This document shows, piece after piece, positions 16,743 through 24,781 of a stretch of 64,000 nt of DNA. The notes under the pieces are model-generated. The model was not told the origin of the DNA and searched no databases. It saw nothing but the letters and a program-made list of their open reading frames with translations. Source of the DNA: Mucilaginibacter endophyticus (GTDB lineage Bacteria > Bacteroidota > Bacteroidia > Sphingobacteriales > Sphingobacteriaceae); NCBI RefSeq assembly GCF_003351025.1, contig NZ_QPCG01000003.1, forward strand, positions 202,355-266,354, given 5' to 3'. The position numbers were made by a program, and so were the translations under genes. The stretch's first letter is position 1. Every line of letters begins with the position of its first letter.

Positions 16743-17179
16743 ACCTGCTTTACAAACCCCGAAGACCGGATAGCATAACCCATTTTTTGATAAAAGGCAT
16801 GGGCAACCTTCCGGTCATCACGGTTACCGCTGTTGATGATCACGGTGTTCAGGCCGTTTTCAACGGCATAATCTTCACAGGCTTTAATTAATATTTTACC
16901 GATACCGAGGTTACGTGCGGTTTGCTTCACTACAAAAGCCAGCACACGGAGGTATTTGCCATTCTTTTCGTAATAATTCCCTTTTACCAAACCGGCCATG
17001 CCAACTATCTCATCGTTATAAACTGCCAGGATTGTTTTATAATCTGGATGGACAAAGATAGATTCCATGCGCACCTGCATCTCAGCTACCGTGGTTGGGT
17101 AGCTAAGATCGGTCATGAGATCGGCTATAATTTCAACATCGCCCTTGTGGGCATCTCTTAGTATTACCTCGTTCAACAT
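16739..17179 (-). CDS. GNAT N-acetyltransferase, PhnO-like
   Basis: A 146-aa GNAT protein with acetyl-CoA-binding segment ARNLGIGKILI near residue 93 and C-terminal HAFYQKMGY. It converges with phnN and overlaps it by four bases. Length and arrangement resemble PhnO, which acetylates aminoalkylphosphonates. GNAT sequences are too similar to fix the substrate, so the PhnO role rests on position. Confidence 0.75.
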   Translation of the reverse strand: MLNEVILRDAHKGDVEIIADLMTDLSYPTTVAEMQVRMESIFVHPDYKTILAVYNDEIVGMAGLVKGNYYEKNGKYLRVLAFVVKQTARNLGIGKILIKACEDYAVENGLNTVIINSGNRDDRKVAHAFYQKMGYAIRSSGFVKQV

Positions 17180-17450
17180 TATATAGTGGAAAAAGCTATA
17201 TCACTAACAAAACTCTGTTTTAATTATTAGCCGTTTATTAGCAAGCTGTAAGAAATAAACAGGATTACAACGACAAAATATACCTACAAAGGGGTATTTT
17301 GGGACGGGAATTTTAAACCTATTTTTATAACAGAATCACAAAGAAGTTTTTAAGGGTAAATATATAACCTAAACCCTATCACATAAATCAGCCATCTGTT
17401 TAAAAGCAAGTGGCTTTTTTATTTTCAAACATTGAAATTAAATGAACAAC
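17180..17450. other. Intergenic, no gene seen
   Basis: AT-rich sequence upstream of the GNAT gene. A weak hairpin (AGCCA...TGGCT followed by TTTTTTATTTT) lies near 17391-17420 on the plus strand with no obvious plus-strand gene before it. I see nothing else supportable. Confidence 0.3.
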
Positions 17451-17580
17451 TCATTACCGTCGACTGTAGTCAACGGAATAATTGCGATGAGAGAAGGCTT
17501 TAGCCGAAATACAGCACATTTTGGGTTAAAGCATGGCCTCTCCCCTTTTTTAGCCGTTGACTAAAGTCAACGGCAATGAA
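17451..17580. repeat. Nested palindromic repeat (family A), degenerate copy
   Basis: The right arm (17551-17580) carries CCGTTGACTAAAGTCAACGG then CAATGAA. The left arm at 17451 is the complement with several changes (ATTACCGTCGACTGTAGTC). The inner arm GGCTTTAGCC is at 17496-17505 and a weaker partner GGTTAAAGC near 17524. It is the most degenerate of the three near-identical copies in this window. Confidence 0.75.
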
Positions 17581-17595
17581 GGAAGAAACTTTTGA

Positions 17596-19020
17596 TTATC
17601 TCAATGTAGCATAATTATAAAACTGCAACCTGCCTGTACCTTGCACATTAATGGTTTTAGTTTCTGTAGCACCCTGAGCATTTTTGAGGGTAATGCGCAC
17701 CTGGTTATCCCCTTTTTGTAAGGGAACACGGGTGTAGGAAATATAAGCAGGTAGGCTTTGCCAGTTGCGAGTGTCGGCCTTTTCGGATAGTAAGCTGTAT
17801 AGCTGAATGCCATAGCCAAGCCCTTCAAGCAGCCCATTGGTTTTGCCATCGCTTTTGGCAGCAGCACGTAATGAATATTCGGCTATTTTTTTCACCGCCA
17901 ACCGCGACAGGATGCCGCTCATTTCTTTTAAAGCACGCTGTTGCAATGTTTTAAATGCCAGCTCATTGATATCCTCGGCTTTAACCAAGGTTGCATCCTG
18001 ATTGTTAACAGAGATGCTCGCGCTTGAATAATAAGGCGTTTGGGCAACGTATTTAGGAAATGCGACACGAAGGCTTTCAACCGATTTGGTATTTACCCTG
18101 TTCCGGTCGCCATCATAATTAAAGGGAACTACTATACCTCCGGCAGCATCGGTAAAAAACAGATCACCATTACTATTCCGGATGAGGCTGAAAAATAAAT
18201 CAACCTGCGTTTTTACCGGCGCAAGGCCGTTTTCCCAAAAAAAGATCAACTCCCCACCATCTGATGGCTTTACGGGTTCATATTTGATACCAAAGGTTGT
18301 TTCAAACTGATCCGCCTCAGTTGTAAAACCATTCAGCTTTGCCGTGCGGATCACGTCCTCCTCCAACTCAACAGGCATTGTAGTGCCGTAATAAGTTTTA
18401 TCAGGACTTTTCAGATAAATTTCGGCCGCGTTCCTGTACGATATGAAAGCGTTGTTTACATCGTTGTTGCTTTCATACAACATACCCTGCAGCGTAAGCG
18501 CAAAGGCATCGTTTGAATAACGACTGTCTTTGTTGTTATACTTATCACCTTGTTCCTGGGCCTGCAAAGTGATGCGGCGGGCCTCAACTATAGCGTCTTC
18601 TGTTTTATTGAGGTATAAATAATTAAGCGCTTTATAGTAATGGATCATGAACTTCTCAAAATCCTCGCCCTTATATTTTTGCGATGCCGAGTTTAGCAAA
18701 ACACCAACCGCAGCGTCTGAGGCACTGGTTAAACCTTCGTCAAGCAGTTGATCGGCCTGATTAAAGTAGTTGTTGCTGTTTTCGTACTCGCCTTTTAAAT
18801 GGCAAATCCTCCCCTTCTCCATCAGGTACAGGAGTTTATTTCGGGGCGCCTGGATCAGGCTGTTTTTATCAAGCTCTTTCTCGGCCTGGGGATAGTTGCC
18901 GGCCGAAACGTTTTTATAATAAGGCGCAACGCTTTGATTATAGGTTGAACACGCCGATAAAAAAAGCATCAGCCCGATAAAAGAAAATACCCGGAGAATA
19001 TGCGTACGTAAGTTGACCAT
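17596..19020 (-). CDS. COG3014-type lipoprotein with TPR-like N-terminus
   Basis: An envelope lipoprotein of about 474 aa. I prefer the start at 19020 over 19032 because it gives a normal lipoprotein signal ending in FLSAC. The first 220 residues are helical repeats (YPQAEKELDKN, YENSNNYFNQADQLLDEG, YKALNYLYLNKTEDAIVEARR), as in the COG3014 family. The C-terminal part (VPLQKGDNQVRITLKNAQGA) is beta-rich. It follows the LpoB-like gene by 50-60 bases. Function in peptidoglycan synthase control is inferred only from this pairing. Confidence 0.75.
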   Translation of the reverse strand: MVNLRTHILRVFSFIGLMLFLSACSTYNQSVAPYYKNVSAGNYPQAEKELDKNSLIQAPRNKLLYLMEKGRICHLKGEYENSNNYFNQADQLLDEGLTSASDAAVGVLLNSASQKYKGEDFEKFMIHYYKALNYLYLNKTEDAIVEARRITLQAQEQGDKYNNKDSRYSNDAFALTLQGMLYESNNDVNNAFISYRNAAEIYLKSPDKTYYGTTMPVELEEDVIRTAKLNGFTTEADQFETTFGIKYEPVKPSDGGELIFFWENGLAPVKTQVDLFFSLIRNSNGDLFFTDAAGGIVVPFNYDGDRNRVNTKSVESLRVAFPKYVAQTPYYSSASISVNNQDATLVKAEDINELAFKTLQQRALKEMSGILSRLAVKKIAEYSLRAAAKSDGKTNGLLEGLGYGIQLYSLLSEKADTRNWQSLPAYISYTRVPLQKGDNQVRITLKNAQGATETKTINVQGTGRLQFYNYATLR

Positions 19021-19083
19021 TATTAAATGCAAACTGCCCCGAACACGGGCGTACCATGTTCAGGGCAATAATGTATACGGGCT

Positions 19084-19677
19084 TTAGTTTTTAACGTATT
19101 TGGCAATTTTCTTTTCGCCTATCCAAACTACTTCATTGGTCTGGATATTGGTAAGCTCCAGGTTTACCTGGTAGTAAACAACTTTCTGGCGTTTGTGCGC
19201 ATCAACAATGGAGTTGATTGAACCTTGCAGTATGTAATCGGCACCATTTTCCAAACCAAATTTTTTCATGGTTGATACAGATGCATTCGTTTGCTGATCT
19301 GCTTTTTCGGCGCGCAGCTCTTCACGTTTTTTACCGCCTTGTACCAACCGCACTTTTTGCGATTGAATAAATGAGCTTTCGATATCAGTTAAGAATGTTT
19401 CGGCATCAATATGCTCATGGCTTTTGTTTTGTACAAAGCCAACTATAACTACCGGGCGTTTACCCTGGTGCTCGCTAACGTGAGTATCAATCCAGTTAGC
19501 ACCTAAAATTTTGCCGGTAAGCTCATCGGCAGCCATACGTGCATCACTGTTATTCCAGTTGCCGCTAACATCAATAGTTTGGTCGGTGCTAACGAGTGTA
19601 ACCTGCCTTGAACATGAAGCTATAAAAATTCCTGAAACTGCTATTGCAGCAACTGTTAAGATCCTGTTGAATTTCAT
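19084..19677 (-). CDS. LpoB-like penicillin-binding protein activator
   Basis: A 197-aa lipoprotein with lipidated Cys22 (IFIASC). The mature part matches the LpoB/YcfM family: NWNNSDARMAADELTGKIL, VVIVGFVQNKSHEHID, FLTDIESSFIQSQKVRLV, and ADYILQGSINSIVD with a YYQVNLELTNIQTNEVVWIGEKKI tail. LpoB proteins reach through peptidoglycan to stimulate a class A penicillin-binding protein in gammaproteobacteria; the partner in Bacteroidota is unknown. It is the middle gene of a three-gene operon. Confidence 0.82.
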   Translation of the reverse strand: MKFNRILTVAAIAVSGIFIASCSRQVTLVSTDQTIDVSGNWNNSDARMAADELTGKILGANWIDTHVSEHQGKRPVVIVGFVQNKSHEHIDAETFLTDIESSFIQSQKVRLVQGGKKREELRAEKADQQTNASVSTMKKFGLENGADYILQGSINSIVDAHKRQKVVYYQVNLELTNIQTNEVVWIGEKKIAKYVKN

Positions 19678-19730
19678 CTGTAGTATATATTATAAATTAT
19701 GATATGTTAGATTGAATGCTGACCAAATTG

Positions 19731-20147
19731 TTACCAGCCAAAGCCGATACCAATGCTTGTACGACCGCCCCAACGGCCACCGTAATTTCCACCCCAACGG
19801 TTACCCCAGCCATAGTTTAGAAACGGAGAGTAAGAGTAGCCACCATATAAACCCCATGAAGGCGAATAATCATAGTATCCGTTCATGCGTTCCTCATGCC
19901 TCCATTCGCGGTTTTGACGACGGCGTTCCATTTTGGCTTCGTACCAGTCGTACGCTTTATAGGTATTCTGTATGGTTGTGCCGTGCAAACTGTTCAGGGT
20001 ATCTGCAACCCTGATATATTTTGCCTGACTTTCCATATAACGCGGGTTTTGATCGGCTATTAACGATGCAGTTTGCTGGGCTTTTACGGTGCCACTAAAC
20101 AAACCGCCTAAAAGCATCATGGCTATAATGAAGATATTCTTTTTCAT
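19731..20147 (-). CDS. Secreted Gly/Tyr/Trp-rich protein of the lpoB operon
   Basis: A 138-aa protein with a signal peptide (about residues 1-23, ending VKAQ). A helical, charged middle (YKAYDWYEAKMERRRQNREWRHEER) precedes a glycine-, tyrosine- and tryptophan-rich tail (YGGYSYSPF..WGNRWGGNYGGRWGG). I do not recognise the family. It is 53 bases upstream of the lpoB-like gene in the same direction, so it probably belongs to the same envelope module. Confidence 0.7.
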   Translation of the reverse strand: MKKNIFIIAMMLLGGLFSGTVKAQQTASLIADQNPRYMESQAKYIRVADTLNSLHGTTIQNTYKAYDWYEAKMERRRQNREWRHEERMNGYYDYSPSWGLYGGYSYSPFLNYGWGNRWGGNYGGRWGGRTSIGIGFGW

Positions 20148-20357
20148 CGCGCTTTATTTAATAAGTAAAGTTACGTAAAATGACGTCCAAATATTACACC
20201 AGTGCTAAGCATAAACCGTTAAAATATGTTAATCGGGAGATTTTTGACTTAATTATGAATTGCAGCGGTGCCTCGTGTCAATTTTAGCTATAAAAACCGG
20301 CGATAATACTGTCACAATACGTTAACATGGCACGTCATAACAGTATATTTGAATACA

Positions 20358-20852
20358 ATGAATATGATGAAAAAATCAACCTTTATCCTATTTGCTACAG
20401 GCATTGTTATGATGCTGTTTGCAGCCAATACCAATGCACAAACCACAGCTTTTAAACCAAAAGATCAGCAATTATTTAATACTATAGCACACATGGACAG
20501 CGTAATGTTTAACGCGTTTAATAACCGCAACCTTGATGTGATGAAAACGCTGTTTACCCCCGATGTTGAGTTTTATAATGATGGCAAGGGAGTAACAGGC
20601 TACGATGCAACCATGGCAGGCTTCAAAGGTATCTTTGAAAACAAACAGGCGGCAGACTTACGTCGTGATCTGCTTAAGGAAACGCTTGAAGTTTATCCTA
20701 TGCCCGGCTTTGGCGCAATTGAAATGGGTACACACAAATTCACCCATACCGAAAATGGAAAGCAAATTGTGGGTGTAATGAAGTTTGTACACGTTTGGCA
20801 ATACCAGGATGGGCAGTGGAAGGTGAAGCGGGTGGTGAGTGTGGGGCATTGA
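20358..20852 (+). CDS. Secreted DUF4440/NTF2-like protein
   Basis: About 164 aa with a signal peptide ending at NTNAQ, then an NTF2-like cone fold (MFNAFNNRNLDVMKTLFTPDVEFYNDGKGVTGY...HVWQYQDGQWKVKRVVSVGH), typical of the DUF4440 family of small-molecule-binding or enzyme-like proteins. A TTG at 20349 is also in frame, but it forms part of a TATATTTG promoter-like box at 20344-20351. I therefore use the ATG at 20358; ATGs at 20364 and 20367 are possible. No operon partner is evident. Confidence 0.75.
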   Translation: MNMMKKSTFILFATGIVMMLFAANTNAQTTAFKPKDQQLFNTIAHMDSVMFNAFNNRNLDVMKTLFTPDVEFYNDGKGVTGYDATMAGFKGIFENKQAADLRRDLLKETLEVYPMPGFGAIEMGTHKFTHTENGKQIVGVMKFVHVWQYQDGQWKVKRVVSVGH

Positions 20853-20892
20853 ATAGCTTCGCTCAACTCAAAAAAGATCATAAAACACCCGT

Positions 20893-20984
20893 GTCATTGC
20901 GAGGAGGAACGACGAAGCAATCTCGTAGCTATGCAGATTGGACATGCATTGGCTACAAGATTGCCACGCTGCGCTCGCAATGAC
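20893..20984. repeat. Dispersed inverted repeat with GTCATTGCGAG ends
   Basis: The element begins GTCATTGCGAGGAGGAACGA and ends GCGCTCGCAATGAC, with inner blocks GAAGCAATCTCGTAG and CTACAAGATTGCCACGC that pair imperfectly. It is the kind of short palindromic dispersed repeat common in Bacteroidota genomes. It lies between convergent genes (20852 and 21005). Only one copy is seen in this window. Confidence 0.7.
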
Positions 20985-21004
20985 ATAGTTGTTAATTTCC
21001 CCTC

Positions 21005-21856
21005 TTACTCAACCCTTTCCTTTAATGCCGCTTCCCATCCGATAATAGCATTTTTGCGGCTACTCCCCCAGTGGTATTGACCAATTTCGCCGGTTGATTT
21101 AATTACACGATGACATGGAATCAGGAAGGCTACCGGGTTGCTGCCTACCGCTGTTCCGACAGCACGATAAGCATTTTCACTTCCTGCTTTTTTGGCGAGC
21201 GAGGCGTAGGTGGTTAATCCACCGGCCGGAACTTTCAATAGTGTTTCCCAAACCTTGATCTGGAAATCGGTACCTTTTAAATGCAGCTTGATCGCATCCA
21301 GTCGGCTCCAATCTTGCGTAAAAATAAACAGGGCGTTCTGCTGGATCCTGTCGACTAACTGTTTGTATGCGGCGTTCGGGAAACTTTTTTTCAATTGCTC
21401 CAACGCTTTTTCTTCGCCCTCATCAACAAAAGCCATGTGGCAAATGCCTTTAGGAGTTGACGCCACGATCACCTTTCCAAAAGGCGTATCGGCAAACGAA
21501 TAATTGATCTGTAGCATGGCACCTCCGTTGCGGTATTCGCCGGGTGTCATACCTTCTACTTTAATAAACAAGTCGTGCAAGCGGCCGCCCCCCGAAAGGC
21601 CGGTTTCCAATGCAGTATTGAATATATTGGCATCCTCTTGTTTCAATATTTCCTTGGCATGTTCCACACTTAAATATTGCAGAAACTGTTTAGGGGTTAC
21701 CCCCGCCCAATCCTTAAACATACGCTGGAAATGGAAAGGACTTAAATTAACGTGATCTGCCACTTCATCCAATTTGGGTTGAGCCTTAAAGTTCTCTTTA
21801 AAAAAGCCTATCGCGTCGGCTATGCGAGTATAATCTATTTCTTGCTGGGTTTTCAT
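21005..21856 (-). CDS. Ada-type regulator/methyltransferase lacking the N-terminal zinc domain
   Basis: A 283-aa fusion of an AraC-type helix-turn-helix (residues 1-105, LDEVADHVNLSPFHFQRMFKDWAGVTPKQFL) with an O6-methylguanine-DNA methyltransferase domain (residues 115-283). The acceptor Cys248 is in IPCHRVI and the Arg finger region is NAYRAVGTAVGSNP. It removes alkyl groups from O6-methylguanine and probably controls repair genes. The phosphotriester-sensing zinc domain of E. coli Ada is absent. Neighbouring genes on the plus strand may be part of the same response. Confidence 0.9.
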   Translation of the reverse strand: MKTQQEIDYTRIADAIGFFKENFKAQPKLDEVADHVNLSPFHFQRMFKDWAGVTPKQFLQYLSVEHAKEILKQEDANIFNTALETGLSGGGRLHDLFIKVEGMTPGEYRNGGAMLQINYSFADTPFGKVIVASTPKGICHMAFVDEGEEKALEQLKKSFPNAAYKQLVDRIQQNALFIFTQDWSRLDAIKLHLKGTDFQIKVWETLLKVPAGGLTTYASLAKKAGSENAYRAVGTAVGSNPVAFLIPCHRVIKSTGEIGQYHWGSSRKNAIIGWEAALKERVE

Positions 21857-21954
21857 AATGTCTTATTATTAAATAAATTTAATCGAGCTCTTATTTTTAT
21901 AACACAAAATTACCGCCCCCGACAACCCTGGGCAATCCGATTCTTGCTGAGTTT

Positions 21955-22308
21955 TCAGGCTATACGATCATCAATTATACTTTTCAATACTACCGCGTTA
22001 TTCAATTTCAGCTCTTTTGACGAAAACACCAGTGTCACCGTTTTATGCGCTTTAATATAATCAACCAATTCATCCAATGCCTTTGTACTATTTATTTCGG
22101 CTTGATACTTTTTATTGAAAGCATCAAATTTTTCAGGTTCGTGATTATACCATTTCCTTAACTCGTTTGATGGCGCAATCTCTTTAAACCACTCGTCGAT
22201 ATGTGCATCTTCCTTTTTTATTCCGCGCGGCCAGAGGCGGTCTACCAAAATCCTTACCCCATCAGTTTTATCGTAAGGTTCATAAACCCGTTTTACTTTA
22301 ATATCCAT
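21955..22308 (-). CDS. DUF488 family protein
   Basis: A small 117-aa cytoplasmic protein with the family signature ILVDRLWPRGIKKEDAHIDEW near residue 20 and ELRKWYNHEPEKFDAFNKKY. DUF488 proteins have no settled biochemical function. It is transcribed with or just upstream of the ada-like gene (98-base gap), so a stress or DNA-damage link is possible. The start is firm because upstream sequence becomes the repeat-containing gap. Confidence 0.85.
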   Translation of the reverse strand: MDIKVKRVYEPYDKTDGVRILVDRLWPRGIKKEDAHIDEWFKEIAPSNELRKWYNHEPEKFDAFNKKYQAEINSTKALDELVDYIKAHKTVTLVFSSKELKLNNAVVLKSIIDDRIA

Positions 22309-22363
22309 GGTATAAACTCCTTATAATTTATAATTAATAAAATAAGCATTTGGAAGATTCTTT

Positions 22364-22490
22364 CATTCCCTCCCCCGGGAGGGGTGCGCCGGGATGTGCA
22401 ATAGCAGGGAGGGGTTTCTACGTATTTAAAAATTTGGATACTGATGAAACCCCTCCCTACACCCTCCCAGGGGAGGGAATCGCACAATCC
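22364..22490. repeat. GC-rich nested inverted repeat (family B, copy 2)
   Basis: The left arm CATTCCCTCCCCCGGGAGGG and the right arm CACCCTCCCAGGGGAGGGAA are near complements. The inner arms GCAGGGAGGGGTTTC and GAAACCCCTCCCTAC pair. Order and spacing follow copy 1 at 8296-8428. It sits in the 300-base divergent gap between DUF488 and the 2OG oxygenase, and an apparent upstream extension of the oxygenase reading frame runs through it. Confidence 0.75.
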
Positions 22491-22611
22491 CGCACTTTTT
22501 TCATTTCTTCCGAACACTTATAATCGATTGATTGAAAGCAAAACACCGCAAGAATCGGATTGCCCGCGCAATGCCCTCACGATAGCTTTGGCATTATTCA
22601 AAATAACAAAA

Positions 22612-23331
22612 ATGAAATTGGAACAGACACTTAAAGATCGGATCAAAAATCTTGATTGGGATCAAATCAATCATACGTTACATAATAAAGGCTTTGTAAT
22701 TGTTAAACAGGTATTGGATGAAAAAAGCTGCGATATATTAATTGGTGATTATGAGGCTGATGCTTACCGTAAAACCGTTAACATGGAACGTTATAGGTTT
22801 GGCTACGGCGAATACAAATATTATAAATACCCCTTGCCAGCCGTGATAACCGATTTGCGGGAAAGCGTTTACCCTCACATTGTTCCTGTTGCAAATGCAT
22901 GGATGCGAGAACTTGGGATAGATAAGCAATTTCCGGAAACACACGAAGAAATGAAGCAATTAAGCCATGAAGCGGGGCAAACCAAACCAACGGCTTTAAT
23001 ATTACAATATGCAACCGGCGGCTTCAATACCCTGCACCAGGACCTATATGGCGAAGTTTACTTCCCGATCCAGATGGTGTTTATGCTCGATCAGCATAAC
23101 AGCGATTACACAGGCGGCGAGTTCGTGCTCACAGAACAGATTCCGCGGGCGCAATCAAAAGCCAATGTGCTTACTCCCGATATGGGCGATATGGTTTTAT
23201 TTACCACCAACTTCCGACCGGTAAAAGGAAGCAAGGGCTACTACCGGGTGAACATGAAGCATGGCGTAAGTCCGGTTCATAGCGGTAAGCGTCATAGCCT
23301 GGGCATTATATTTCACGATGCGCTTTCTTAA
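22612..23331 (+). CDS. 2OG-Fe(II) dioxygenase (COG3826-like)
   Basis: A 239-aa double-stranded beta-helix oxygenase. The iron ligands are seen in LHQDLYG (His and Asp) and in the C-terminal KRHSLGIIFHDA, where the His is a ligand and the upstream Arg/Lys contacts 2-oxoglutarate. I use the ATG at 22612; the frame continues upstream for 56 codons, but that part lies in repeat sequence and has low-complexity content. The genomic setting beside an Ada-like protein suggests oxidative repair or a stress role, though the substrate is not known. Confidence 0.82.
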   Translation: MKLEQTLKDRIKNLDWDQINHTLHNKGFVIVKQVLDEKSCDILIGDYEADAYRKTVNMERYRFGYGEYKYYKYPLPAVITDLRESVYPHIVPVANAWMRELGIDKQFPETHEEMKQLSHEAGQTKPTALILQYATGGFNTLHQDLYGEVYFPIQMVFMLDQHNSDYTGGEFVLTEQIPRAQSKANVLTPDMGDMVLFTTNFRPVKGSKGYYRVNMKHGVSPVHSGKRHSLGIIFHDALS

Positions 23332-23375
23332 ACATAATCATGTAGCTTTAAGCGTTATCATCAGAGATTAAAACA

Positions 23376-23987
23376 ATGCTGCAAAACCGCGTAAACCCAT
23401 TTGGACAACTCATTAAAACACCCGAACGCGGTGCGTGGCTTGGCAACCGGGGGGTAATACATAATGAGCATCAGGAAATTGTGCGTGCCTTTAAAATTAA
23501 GGCATGGATAACCTGTGTTCTGGAGTTTAGGGGCCGTCATCGTGAAATTATGCAGCCTGACCGATGGACAGAACTTTTCTTTTTGGATGAAGCTACCGCG
23601 TTTTCGGCCGGTCACCGCCCCTGCTTTCAATGCCGGTATCAGGATCATCAAAGGTTTAAAGAGTTTTGGCTGAAAGGAAACCCACAATATGGATTTGATA
23701 TGAAAACGCCGGTATCTAAAATAGATGAAATCTTACAAACCGAGCGGATTACCTCCGATAAATCGAAGGTCACCTACGAGGAAAATATAAAAGCACTTCC
23801 TAACGGTACTTTTGTGATTTATAACGATCAATCCTATTTGTTAAAAGACGATCACCTATACTTATGGAGCCCCGCCGGATATGAAAAAGGGATAGCACTG
23901 CCTGATGCAAACAAACTACAGGTATTAACTCCACGGTCGTTTGTTAATATGTTTAAAGCAGGGTATATACCGCAAATGAGTGTATAG
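23376..23987 (+). CDS. Conserved protein with Ada-N-like RPCxxC motif
   Basis: A 203-aa protein of unknown function. The segment LFFLDEATAFSAGHRPCFQCR (residues about 68-88) resembles the second half of the Ada N-terminal zinc domain (AAGFRPCKRC). Only one earlier cysteine (WITCVLEF) is present, so a complete four-cysteine site is not evident. It follows the 2OG oxygenase by 44 bases in the same direction and probably shares its transcript. A link to alkylation damage is inferred from motif and neighbours. Confidence 0.65.
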   Translation: MLQNRVNPFGQLIKTPERGAWLGNRGVIHNEHQEIVRAFKIKAWITCVLEFRGRHREIMQPDRWTELFFLDEATAFSAGHRPCFQCRYQDHQRFKEFWLKGNPQYGFDMKTPVSKIDEILQTERITSDKSKVTYEENIKALPNGTFVIYNDQSYLLKDDHLYLWSPAGYEKGIALPDANKLQVLTPRSFVNMFKAGYIPQMSV

Positions 23988-24011
23988 TTGCAGGTGGTAT
24001 TAAAACCGATA

Positions 24012-24677
24012 TCACGGGTTAAATAACTTCCAATGCCCTTCAGTAATTACCTCAATGCCCACGTCAGTAACTTTAATCGCGGTTTGATCATCAATAGCAT
24101 ACGAAGGTACCGGTATGGTAGCCGCCAGTTTTTCGATACTGGCCAGAGAATTTTCCGGAAACCATTCGTGATCTAAATGCGGATGAATCGCAAAGTCAAC
24201 AAATCCCAGCGATTTATTGTAGTCCGCCGGTAACGTATGGTGTCCGTAGGTTGTTCCATAGCGGGTCATGATCATGCTGCCGGCACTTAGACCTGCGTAT
24301 ACCATTTTGTGCAATAACGATGGTAATAACTCCGTCAGGCCAGATTGCTGCATCCAATAGGTTAGGTATTGGCAATCGCCGCCACCTACAAGTAAAGCAT
24401 CGGTCTCCTGAAGCATATCAACCCATAACTTTCTCTTGATACTGGGCAAAGCGGTAAGTTCCAGTAAGCCCAGCGATTTCCAACCTAATTCGCAAAAAGG
24501 GTCACCTAATGTGCCATTGATCACCCTCCGTACAATATCGCCACCATTCGGGATGCCATATATGGCGGTTGGTACAAAAAGGGCGCTTGCTTCAGCAACT
24601 GGTTTGCCCAGCAACTCAATCAAAGCATTTCGGATACTTGCGTTACTGATTCCCGCGGATGTTAAGAGAAGCTTCAT
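24012..24677 (-). CDS. Peptidase E-like (family S51) hydrolase
   Basis: A 221-aa class I glutamine-amidotransferase-like hydrolase. VGGGDCQYL near residue 97 and the nucleophile elbow AGLSAGSMIM (Ser near residue 133) match dipeptidase E and its relatives, which act on N-terminal Asp dipeptides. No signal peptide is present, so it is cytoplasmic. It converges on the RPCxxC-motif gene with a 24-base gap and appears to be a single-gene unit. Confidence 0.85.
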   Translation of the reverse strand: MKLLLTSAGISNASIRNALIELLGKPVAEASALFVPTAIYGIPNGGDIVRRVINGTLGDPFCELGWKSLGLLELTALPSIKRKLWVDMLQETDALLVGGGDCQYLTYWMQQSGLTELLPSLLHKMVYAGLSAGSMIMTRYGTTYGHHTLPADYNKSLGFVDFAIHPHLDHEWFPENSLASIEKLAATIPVPSYAIDDQTAIKVTDVGIEVITEGHWKLFNP

Positions 24678-24781
24678 TATCTTTTGGTATTTTATTAATG
24701 TCCTGGCGGAACTATTTTAGGCTTAATTAATAGCAAAGCTAAATTTAAAATTGCGAATTATATTTACCCAACGCATTAACC

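Noticed and set aside
17391..17420. Terminator or small RNA near 17.4 kb
   Set aside because: The stem has only five clean base pairs and no promoter-like box or plus-strand gene precedes it.
22444..22611. 56-codon upstream extension of the 2OG oxygenase
   Set aside because: The segment lies in the family B repeat and has no domain features; the ATG at 22612 begins a normal N-terminus.
22612..23331. 2OG oxygenase as a proline hydroxylase feeding the hydroxyproline locus
   Set aside because: It is 19 kb or more away, on the other strand, grouped with Ada-like genes, and resembles COG3826 proteins with unknown substrate.
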